From assembly GCA_021234535.1 (NCBI GenBank), contig CM037836.1, positions 29,762,769 to 29,826,768 on the forward strand: DNA of 64,000 nucleotides, given 5' to 3'. The stretch comes from Stichopus chloronotus (taxonomy: Eukaryota; Echinodermata; Holothuroidea; Aspidochirotida; Stichopodidae). Position 1 is the first letter of the stretch; each line of letters begins with the position of its first letter. The notes under the pieces were generated by a model that was not told the origin of the DNA, ran no database searches, and was given only the letters and a program-made list of their open reading frames with translations. Both the position numbers and the translations under genes were made by a program. Positions 28,601-40,600 of this stretch are shown here, piece after piece.

Positions 28601-31600
28601 TTTCTGTGGCTCATATTTTTCTTCATTCCTTTTCACCTCAGGAGAAACTTTGGATGAATGTGGTCTGAGATACCTTCTAGCTATGAAGTTCTACTTATGT
28701 TTGATAAAGTCATTGCCATTACCACAACAGGTATCTACCGCTTATCAAATAATTGTGAAGCATTTAATTAATTGATGCATGTTTTGACATATGTGTTGCT
28801 CAGTTGTGATGTATGATATGTCAACCATAGTGTGGGTTTTTAAAGTTCAGATTTAAAATTGTTTTGACTTCAATGACAAGCACTCATTAAATTATGCCAA
28901 ATGCATAGACTGCAAACTGTACCTTCTAAGTAATCTTGTTCTTCAAACACATATTGTTTCATCTAACAAGGGCACTTTTACATAAGTGTGTCTCTTTAAG
29001 CTTTCTCTACTGGGATGCAAAATATAGTACGATGTTTCTGAGTCCTTGCAAGTGCTTGGTCATAGTTATGTCAATAGGTGGTTAGAAAAAAATCCAAAAG
29101 TAAAATGACAGTACAGCAAGACATTGCAACATGTGCAGGCTTCATGTGGAGAGAGAAATGTGGTTAACATGCCAGAAGAGAAGGTAAACCACAAACTCAT
29201 GTCCACAAAATCCTACATGGTTGAATTACCAGATAGAATGATTGGAAGGCAAAAACCTGGTAAAAGATTAAATTTATGTTTCTTTATCATGTCAATCTTC
29301 TTAAACACAGTTGATGAATTGATTGATTGGATTAATTGATTGGTTGGTCGGTCAATTTATTTATTGTCAAGTGGTGTTAATTGGTAGTATAACCATTACA
29401 TCTGAGAGATGTATGTGAATATATTCCTTCAGATTTTATGTTACTTTGTTAAATCATGATTTTTGCAGCGTGAATTAGGTCCTTGTTTTGTTCTGTTTAT
29501 TTCATTCTCAAGATGAATAATTTGTTATGATTTTGCAGCAACAGTTGAAGCGACAGGGATTAGTTTCATCTCATTTCATATGGGCCTTTCATTCGGAGGC
29601 AGAGGAAGAACTGCTGTCTCTCCTACCCAGCATGCAGAAAGGAGAACCCACTTGGGCTGAACTAAGGGCCATGGGAGTAGGTTGGTGGGTTCGTAACAAC
29701 ACCACACTGAGGAGGTGCATGGAAAAGGTGAGCTTATCAAGAATTGTTCAAAACTAAAGATGATGTCGGAGTTGAATAATACAGGGATCAGGTACAATAA
29801 TGGAAAGTAGAGAGATGCACTGAGTGATTAAATGCAGATAATAAGCACATAATACATAGGCATTTGCATGTGGGGGAGGTTTGTAATATTTTCGGTGTAG
29901 TTTAATACCTTATGTATATCATGTTCCCTCCATACAAGCTATTCAGTACTCAACCCAGTTTGGTTTATTGTAAACTTTCTATACTGCGTTGCAGCAAAAT
30001 GAATTTGGGAAAACTTTGCAAAGAGATTTACCTAAGTGCCGTTATTGGCACTGTTCATGCAGCTAAATGACAGTATTTCAATGAATTCAGAAATGGATAA
30101 ATTACTCAGCATTCATGAAGTTATTGCTTACTGCATTATTGTTTTCATTTTTTCTCAGGTGGCAAAGTCTCAGTTTCAAGCAGAGAAAAATCCTCTCGAT
30201 GCTGCTCTCTTCTATTTGGCGATGAAGAAGAAGACTCTGTTATGGGGACTCTTTAGGTGAGTAAAAGAAAAAGGGGAGAATTCTCTCAAAGAATCAAACA
30301 GTACTTGAGTCTGTGAAAGTCATCACTCAGAATAATATATTCCATTGGAGATAGTGGCATAGATTGTATATTTCCTTTGCTTAATTTCAGAAGGATCAAA
30401 GAGAGATTTTTTGGTTTGTCACCAAGCTGTTCACTTTTTCTCATAATCTTTTATTTTCAGAAGTGAAGAAATTTGAGAAATTATTTCAAACCACAAACAA
30501 TTTTGTTTTCTACTTACATATGTTATGCAAGTACTCAGACATTGGTAACACTTTTTGGGGGGCTTTTCTGTGATTTAATTCTTTTACTTTTGACGTCTTT
30601 CCCTTTTTTTTTGCTTAAGATCCATCGGAGATGAGAAGATGACACAATTTTTCCGGAATGATTTCAAGCAGGAACGCTGGAGGAAAGCTGCTCTGAAGAA
30701 CGCTTTCGCTCTTCTCGGTAGACAACGTTTTGAGCATGCAGCTGCTTTCTTCCTTTTGGCTGGATCCTTGAAGGATGCTGTCGAGGTGTGTCTCAACAAC
30801 TTGGAAGATATCCAGCTGGCAATGGTCATATCAAGACTCTACGAGGAGGACCTGGAAATGCCCAAAACTCAAAAGAAGATCATCTACGAAGAGGTTCTGG
30901 GATGCGACAGTCTTGGGAAACCTTCTGATAATCATTTTCCTCACAAGGATCCTTTCCTGAGGAGCATGGCCTATTGGCTTCTGAAAGATTACATCAAAGC
31001 TTTAGATACACTCTTGTTACCGCCCTCAAAGCTCACAAAGGATAATGAGCTGAACGGTCAGATTAAGAATAGGGCAGATGTATTTAACTTTTACAATTAC
31101 TTGAGAACTCACCCATTAATTGTTCTGAGGCAGTCCAAGGATTCTGAGATTGCACCAAGTGTCTCTAAAGTGTTGGCAAAGTCATCGGCAATGGATGGAG
31201 GGTCAGCTGATGATGAAATAACACCTGAGGAGAGGAGGCTGTTCTTCGCAACTGCCCACATGCACGCCTCTGCAGGCTGTCCACTGCTGGCACTCGAGGT
31301 CCTCTCTCATCTTCCAAAGGTACGTCAGGGTAACTCGGAGGAGACATCGGAAAGGACTAACGGACAGTTGATATCATCAGGTACTATCGATGAAGGATTC
31401 ATGAGTAAAAGCACAACAGGATCGTCTTTCAAAGAAACTGCCTCTGATTTTGATTGGAGTAAACCATCTCTTGGGTTGACCAATGGCGGTGGAGGTGCTG
31501 GTAGCTCTGTGATGGACTTTGATTGGAGTCAACCAGTTGGAGGAAGATTTGATGAAAAGCTGGAATTGGATTGGGGAGATGATCCAGATGAAGCTGGCAG

Positions 31601-34600
31601 CAACAACGGCGATGATGAGACGATGGTTACTGAGAATGGGAAAGGTGAAAATGGAGTTGCCAATGGAGACAGTGAGAAGTTGAGCGTTGAGGAAGGGGAG
31701 GAACTCTGTGATATCATGGCTCAGCAATTAAAGTTTACGTGTTGTCTGAAGGTAATGATGGAAGAGTTAAGAACATTAGCCACTGGATTTGAAGTGCACG
31801 GTGGCCAGCTGAGGTATCAACTCTATGTCTGGTTGGAGAGACAGGTAGAAACCTTGAAACTTTTGTGCAATTACGGTCCTTTCGTACAAGAACAGGGTGA
31901 GAGGGTAGAGAAAGAAGAAGATGAAGATGGGAATCTAGAAAATGGTCCATCATCCCTCCATGAGATGATTCAGGCAAGAAGAACAGACTTCGAGGACAAG
32001 AGGCAGAGAGCGCTGAGAAGGAAGCGATGGCTTCATGACAACCATGAGTTAATTCGAACCATCCTTAATTACAGTCTTTTGTATGGACAAAATGGAGGTG
32101 GGCTTGCATCTGTTTGCATGGAGTTGGTCCTTCTGATGCAAGAAGTTCAACAAGAAACTAAAGTATCCCAGCAACTTTCATCCCCCCTCCCCCTACCAAC
32201 GACCTTACCCCTTCTTTCAGCTAGCGTGGCAAGCTCCAAGACAGTGGTGGCAGATCCGGTTCTCCATTTGAGACATCTCGTTCATAGCATCCTTCTTGCG
32301 GTTTTGGATTTCACTGCACCTCCTAGTCCACAGAGGAAGTCATCAACATTACCGGCCTTGTCATCACTCAGTGCTGCGCTCTCTGCTTGCATATATCAAA
32401 GTTTGTGTGATAGCGACACATACAGTTCCTCCGTCATCAAATCCAAAGCTGCAGGGATGGATGTGTACGCAGGAGGTGGTGCAAATGTTCTCTATAGGGT
32501 TGGTAACCTTGTGAGTGTCAATCGAAAAAGGAGGGCTCCCAGTGGTGATGTTCCTTTGACTGTATCTTCTCAGCCCAGTAAATGGCCAGGTGAGAATCTC
32601 TCCTCACGAGAAACAACACTCCAGGTATCACCTGTGATGAGATGAATGGTGACGTTTTGCCTGTCTTTATATTTTCCATTCTCTTTTTGTTGTCCTGTTC
32701 AAATATATCTCACTTTATCATTACTCCTTTAATGCCTGTAACAACATGTTACCACTTGTAACTATACACGTTATCTACCCCTACCAGATATGAAGGTTTC
32801 CATTGACTGTCTGAAAGTACTTCGTCTCAATCAGTTAGTCTCAGATGTGGGTGCCCAAACCGTTTGTTGGTGTAATTACTTGTTAAAGAGGCACATAGAC
32901 TTGATCTCAATGTGTTTCAAGGAATTTGTGTACAACCACATAGAAATGCTTATAACTAGCATAAGAAGTCAAGTTTCACATCCAATAGTTGCGAAAACTC
33001 TCAAAACATTTGAATTTTTTACCTTGGCTTATACTGGCTGTGTGCATATTAATAAGCAATAATGTGAAAAGCATCTGGTCACAAATTTTCAAAAACCAAA
33101 TGACTAGTTAATAACTGTCTCATTAGTGGTCATGTGGCTCATTGGGATCTACTTTGATGGACCATTTTGTCATTAGTATGTGAAGGAAACTTGACAGGTG
33201 TGTGCATTAAAATTTTGAATTTTCTGAAACAGCTCAAGGTGCCCCTCTAAGCTAACAATCAGCTTGGGGCAGTTCTATTTTTTTTTCTTTTTGTAGGCAC
33301 AAACTTCTGCTGTGAATTTCCTTGTTTACCTAAAGTGAGGTTGGTAATTCATAACTGTAATATGCATTTGTTTGTTTCCTTTCGATATTACAGGTGTGGC
33401 AACCTTACAAGCTTTGCTATCAAGTGAAAAAGACAGTGATCTTCCTCCCATGAATATTCAGCTCTGCGAAGGTTTGCTTTCGGTATACATGACCCTCCTC
33501 GTCCGTGCCTTGTCGACGCACAACACAAACGAGCTGTACAGACTGATGGGACACCAGCTGAATGAGAGGCTGTGGGCGTCTGTCTTTGGTGGAGGGGCAA
33601 AGGTCAGAGAGAGAAAACAAGCTACCTGTAAGTGTGATGTTATCATTTCATGATAGGGTGAGAAGAATGCCTTTATGCAGTCAGGGAGAGTACAATGGAA
33701 TGAGATCAAACTAAACCAAATGATTAGACTTTCCCTTTATATATACATCAAAGAAAATAAAATTTAACCTGTTCTGCTCTACTGCTGCCCCCATTTCTAA
33801 CTTAGTTATGTACATGAATGACATTGTGCCCATCAGTTCATTTTTACAACAACAGTGTGTATAGTGGTACATTCCAAGTGGCTAATAATTGAAGTTGTAT
33901 GAAAAGTGTAAATCAAGATTATTCTGACATGTGTGTCTGTTTTCACATATTTCAATTAAAGATGTTATTACATGAATGTGCACATAGGACAAGGGACAAG
34001 GGAGGTGGGGGGGGGGGTTAAAATACCTAAAATAGTCTCATATGTGACCTACTTTGTTTAATAGTAGACTCAAATTTGTAGTAGCAAATATAACTTTTAA
34101 TGAATTGTTTACTTTCTTCTTGTAAGTACCACTAATAGAATGTTTATCTCATAGCTCTGGAAATCACTGTATCTCATTGTTTTACTGTCAGCTCAAAAGA
34201 TAGTCCCGTCAAACAAGTCTGTCAGCCAACAGCGAAACAAGTACACCCTGAGGCTGATGGGTAAGGCCAGCAGTGGAAGAAACCCAACCTCTACGTCAGA
34301 AGATAAACCGGTACAAAGGGAGGTTTTCATAGCCCCTGAAACCAGCATTATTGATTACTTCATGGTCAAGGTAAGCTGGTTTGTTGTCATAGCATTGATT
34401 ATGTTACATGCTTTAATAGTGTTGTTATGTGATCTTATCCTGATGTTAGCATCACTGCATATTACCTAAGGATTGTGTAAAGAATATTAATCAATAGGTG
34501 TTGGTGGTTGTAAGGATTTGTTCAACTGATTTATATCAAGTAATTTTTTTTTTTTCTGGTGATCTTAAGGACAGTGATTGGAACATTTACCCCCAGTCGT

Positions 34601-37600
34601 AGCCTCCCCCCAGTTTCCTCCGTTCAGTTGAAGGGACTGGGCAAATATGTACTTGCGTGTATCTATTTTCTGTTTACAATCATGATATTGCATTTACCTT
34701 TCTGCCTTTATAAGTCTTGAAACTTAGACCAATTTTTACCCAGTGATATGCTAACACCTCAGAGCTTCAGGGTCTTTGCCTCCCCTACCAAGCTTTTACC
34801 TTTGGATCCATCAAGTTTTCTAAGTTTTCATGTTGTCAACTCAGAGGAATAGCCAAATTCATTAAAATCATTTGGAATCTCTGCATTGGATGATGCATTT
34901 GAACCAAAATATATCTCACCTGATACTGAATTTTTCACCCAGAGATATGCTTAAAACCCAGATCTTCTGAGGCCTTCCCTAGACCCCCACTGGGGCTGGC
35001 CCCTGAACCCACTCACCAAGCTAGCACTGTGGGCTTGAGTTTGCATTATGCACGAAACTTTTTTGTCCCCAACAGTTTCTTTTGCCCTCCATTGTCTGCC
35101 CATGTCAAGTACTGGTTCTCAATTTTCGTAAGGATCATTCGTTATCAATTCATGGTTCTTGGTGTTTGTAATCAGGCAAGTTACACCAAACAAGTGATAC
35201 CAAGTAATGGTTCTCACAGGGTCAGAAGAATCATAAAAATGATATCAGTTAATTGGTAATTGTTGGGCAAGTCATACAAAGCAGAAGTTCTTGGTGGTTC
35301 TAAGGTTTCTGAAAGTTATGTCAAGTAATGGTTCTCAGAGGTTGTAGGAATACAAGCGGTACAAGTTGTAAGAAGTAGAGGTTCTTGGTGGTCTCAAGGA
35401 TCATTCCACTGGTATGAGGTAATTGTTCTCTCTGGTTCTCAGGATTTTACAGGGAATATCAATTAATGTTTTTGGTTTGTTTTGTTTCAGCCACATATTG
35501 AAGCCATGCAGGGTGACATCGACTTTGATTCCGAAGCCAGCGACGACAGCTCCCTCGACGACTATTACGATGATGATGAAGATGAAGGTGCATTTGGTAC
35601 CAGAGGGAGCACCCTGTCGAGCGGGAAGAATCAGCAGGATGGTTGTGACCAGTACTCTGACCCTACGTCGTATAGCTGGTGTCTCCTAAGGTACACCACG
35701 ATACGATTGGTGTTACAGAAATTACAGACATTCTTACCTTCGGTTGGCATTGAATTAGCAGGTCAGTGTAGTAGTATCATATTGTAACCAGCATTATTGT
35801 CAGTTACTGTGTGTATAGCAAGCACCACAGGTGGTGAACACAGCAATAATTAGTTTGTGAGACAAGGAAGTGGTCCATTGATTGTGTCACTTCATAATTG
35901 GGCAATGATTCTGATAAACCATCACCTTTTTGTCCCCCCCCCCTTGTCCTTTTTGCAACTTTTGTCCATCCTCTGCATCCTGTTTCCTTTCTTCCTCCTC
36001 ATCTATTCCTCTATGGCCTCCTCCGGCCATTCTGTTCCATCTCATAGAAGAGTGCAATACTGTTATAAGTGCTTCAGCAGACAGATAGTAATCTTTTGAG
36101 TAAAATGACATGTTGTTATGGTCTGCTTGTTCTGTTGTGTTGTAGCTCACAAAGTGACATATGTAATGTCAGAAATTGTTTGTCAGAATGAAGTGGAATT
36201 TTTAAAAGATTATTGCAGACAATTTCTTTGTTCTCAATGAATTCAGGAGCATACCTTTAGCTAGTTTTCTGGAATACAATATTTAAATTTCAGATGCCTA
36301 CGCAACATCTCTGATTTATTTGTCAATCAATAAGTCCATCTATCAATCTCATTCAATAAGTTCATCTGTCAATCAATCAATCGATCAATCTATCTGATAA
36401 TTTTCTTTGTTGTGTACAGAGCTTCCGGTGGCGTCCCCTATACTTCATTCTATTCTCAAGTTGTTGGAGCAGTGGCAGAAAGCTCTGATGGACAGGTTGG
36501 ATTTATTTGCGGGTCCACCAGCAGAGTATTTACAGCAGTGTTACATGGTGTCACCAAACCCAACCATGTCAGGCCCATCCATTCTGAGATATAAGGGACT
36601 TCTAGAGCCTTCAAATACTCCATTCACGTAAGTCAACAAAAGCCATTGCTGAGAAGAAAGTAACAAATTGACCACTAAAATGTACTTGTCTTTAACGACA
36701 ACTATTAGCATACCGTAAAGGATGGAAGAAGGCAACAAATTTCAAATTTGTCCTGTTTATGTAAAATATTTGCAGGTGTGTGTGGTAGAACCTGACAATC
36801 TGGAATGCACATGTTCTGTGGTTGTGAGTTGTTTTCGCTGATATTTTTTGTGTTCAGATATTATTTTTTGTTTCAAGCTCTATCCTATTTTCTTAAAACA
36901 GAGGAACAAGTCAAGCAGTAAGATCTGTTCAGAGGTACTGGAATTTCTTGGTGAGGCAAGAGGCTGTCCAGGATGTCTTCATTAAATATATCTTTGAGAA
37001 GAATAAGACTGAAGAGGTGAGATTTGAGGCAATGTCCTTTCATTACTCTTAGGTCTGTTCTGGTCTGTTCTGTGAGAGAATGGTCAGATGTCAGTTCATA
37101 AGTCACTGTAAGCAACCAGGGGTTTGAAAACTGGCACCTGACTGGGTCACATTATGATGTGCTTTTCATCCAAGGGGCAATCAAAAAAGTTTTCAAATCT
37201 GAACTGACCATGTAATAATAATACCAAATTTTATCTAAAATTGTTGAATTTGTGATTACCTGATGTGAAGTGGTAATATATAAGGGGCAGGCTTCTTCCT
37301 CATTTGTGTAGTTTTGCTTACTGTTGTAAAATAAATGCCTTACAGGCCTGAATTAAGATTTGGAAAATGTTTGCAAATAAAATAAGATAGTAATAAAATG
37401 GAATTCATCACTGATGCCACTCAAAAAAAATGTTTGAAAGTAATGATGAAAAATTAGGTCAAAGGACCACTGGAGACTAGCGAGCTGTAATGCAAAAGGT
37501 AAGCACAATTTGCAAAAGTCTCTAATTTCATTATGAAATGAATTTAAAATGATTGTGACTTTGTTTTTTTTTTTTTTAATTAGATTCTGACACTTTTGGT

Positions 37601-40600
37601 GACAGTATCTAAGTGAATCCCCCGTAACTTTGTCTTTTACTATTAGACCGATTCCGCAATTTACACGGACAGTGGATCAGAGGGCCGTATGAAAGCCCCT
37701 CCCAGCGGCAAAGTCAGAATTATTCACAAGGAGCAGGACCGGATACCTGCGTTTTGCTTCAACCAGGTTTGTTTGAGAGAGATTACAAAAATATGTCAAG
37801 ATAGTATTCAAGTAACAAAACTCTTATGAAGTGGCACTTGGAAAGTTGGTTCATGCAATTCACTGATTTTTTTTTTTGTTCCCTGATTTCTTCTTTCTAT
37901 TCTAGTACAAATTGCTAAACTGAGATGATCCAAACTACAAAAGAAACATCAAGAAATGAGACATAATCCAATTTTCAATCATTCATGATTGTGACGACTT
38001 TTTTTCACATTATTATTGACCATATATACACAATCAGTTAACCATACATACACAATGAAGCCAGGGTTGAACTGATGGCATTTGTAATCAGTTGATGTGG
38101 GACTTTCTTAAGTATGCTCATTAATAGCCTATTCATGAAGTAACTCTCTTCAAATTTTTTCACAAATTTATCGACATTGTCTCAGCGTTTCTCTTTAAGG
38201 TGTAGCAGTTCACTATGCAAGACACACAAATTGCATGTTCCTCCATCAAAGTTTGCATATCTCTGTTATTTTATCACAAATGAGCAATTTATCACTGCAA
38301 TAACTGAAATTTTACTTCAAGGTAATGCACACCTTTACCATGAGAATCACTATGTGTAGAAATTACACATCACATTTTCATTCTTAAATATAATCACATC
38401 AGCTACTTTTGCCAAACTATATTCATTCTTATTATTTCTTTGTAGTTATCACTGGCTACACATTTCTTTTTTTTTAAGCTTTGTCATGCTGGCATTGCAT
38501 TGTGATATTTGCAGTGAAGGTGCTATTAAGTTTGCCTGTTATTGTCCACTATTGATAGCCCTTCTCTTTGAAATCCCCCCCCCCCCACTATGTTAAATCC
38601 CCTGACATTGATCATTTTGAGGTAAATTGTTTTCATTGTATTTTTGTCCTTATACACCCCCGCCCACCGACTTTCCTTTTCTTGTTTTGCGCCTGCCATG
38701 GTTGTAGTGTATTTTATTGTACGGCATGAACAGTGAATACATTACTGTGTGAATAAGTTTTACCCAGCAAATAAGCAAGGAAGGGAGTTTTCCTTTAGTT
38801 TCAAATTCCCTTCTCTGACTTTAGACAGAGTAGATAAGAAACTTGAAATAGCTTTAGAGGAACACGTGTGAAGCATAAGTATTGCTTAAAATCAATCAAA
38901 CCTTTGCTCCTACAAAAGCATTTATGATTTTGTCATCCATATCCTGTTTATTATTTTGTTTAAGATTCAAATCTTGATCAGTTATTACCCTTGGTCTCAT
39001 TTAACTCTCTCCTATATCTCTCCGTAATCTGTTGACCCTGGTTGGTTTCACAGGCTGATTGGCGTAACATATCCCTGAACGGTGAATTCAGAGTAGGTAT
39101 TTTCAATCAAAGGGGAGACATTTTGACTCAGAATGACATGCAGTTTCATCACTTCTTCATATTTCATTACCCTGCCCTCTCTGCTGCTTCAACTCATTAT
39201 ATTCACACCTCACAAATGCATCCAAACATTGTTTTGTTTTTTTGTGTCACATCACATTCAACTTTCATGACCCCAAATCATCCCCCTTTTTTTATTTTTT
39301 TGGTCTTTCACAGTGTTTGGATGAATTTTCATGCATTTCGTATGTTTGGTAGATTTGAGAGTTTAAAGACTTTAACAAACTGATGACAGCTTATAACATG
39401 TCATTCGCATTGTTGAGTTTGTGGTTTAGCAATTTAAGTATTGACTCGGTACAAAAAAGTAAACATTATTACGGTAAACATTAAGTGTTAACTAAATCAC
39501 GACCAAACATAAATTGCCATTTTCGTAAATTGTGTGAGATTTCTCAGTGATACTGCATTTCACATTCTGAACCTGGATTCCTTTTTGATGAAAACTGCTA
39601 AAGGATTGATCAGTGATCATTCTTGGAAGAGAGAAAATTTTACTAAAAAAGATATTCAGCAAATTCAGGATATTAATTAATTTGAAGATTTTTGGGCTAG
39701 TTATGTTGCCCAGTTGATGTACAAAAACAGTACCAATTTCATTCTGTGTGCAGGCCTATGAAACAGAAGATGTTGCATTTGTAGCAGAAAACTTTGAATG
39801 CATATATAAACATCCGCTTGCCGCATTTGAGCTATCCCTACAAGACATTATTTGGTTTATCTCATGGAGAATGGACTCCAAGTGGAAAAGTTACTGATGT
39901 TTGAGATACTTAATATCCCTAAACAGTGTCATCACTTGAATTCATAGCCATGCACTAGAATATTGGCATATTTTCATTTTTAAAGAAAAGGAAAAAAAAA
40001 AGATGAATTTAGCATGATCCTCTGTCTCCTTTCGTCAGAACCAGCTGGCATACTTTACAGTGGGTGGAAGGTTTCTGGTGCATGAAAGTTTCTTGTTGGC
40101 TAGAGTTCAATAACACACCTTTTGGTCATATCCTAAACACTCCTCTGTTGGGTTGTGTAACACTTGTTTTGTCCCACAGTAGCATTGGTTCCTTAGGGGT
40201 CCTTGTAGCTCTGTGTCTGTTGTCTCAGAATACTACGTCAAGTCATAAATCTCAATAACGAAAGGGTAGTGTATTAGTCATACGTTCTATACATGTAGTG
40301 GGCAGTAGTAGTCATAGACAGAGCTAACAGTGTAACAAAGCATTGATCAATGTACTAATGTTTTTCACAGTAAATCTATCTTTGTTGATGCACAGCTTGG
40401 TAGATGTCATAACTGCATGAGAACTTCTTGCATTGGGTTTGTTATTGCCTGCATGTTACATTGGCGCACTAATGTAATTCATAAAAACAAGTTGCATTTA
40501 AGACAAGTGTACTTAACTTTCGTTATCTGTGCTTCAGTTAAAGTTTTTGGCCTAGATGAGAGTGAAAGAAGATCATGCTGTTTAGAAGAAGGTAATGGTT

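Noticed and set aside
32590..32645. C-terminal extension of the large dmxl exon to an in-frame stop
   Set aside because: A GTGAGA donor at 32590 joins in phase to 33394 and restores family similarity (WPG then ALLSSEKD); the extension is intron.
36302..36402. AATC-rich repeats considered as a CRISPR-like array
   Set aside because: Simple microsatellite without constant repeats and unique spacers, in a eukaryotic intron.
40039..40063. Short acceptor-like and donor-like pair considered as another dmxl microexon
   Set aside because: No frame-consistent join with the flanking exons and no similarity.
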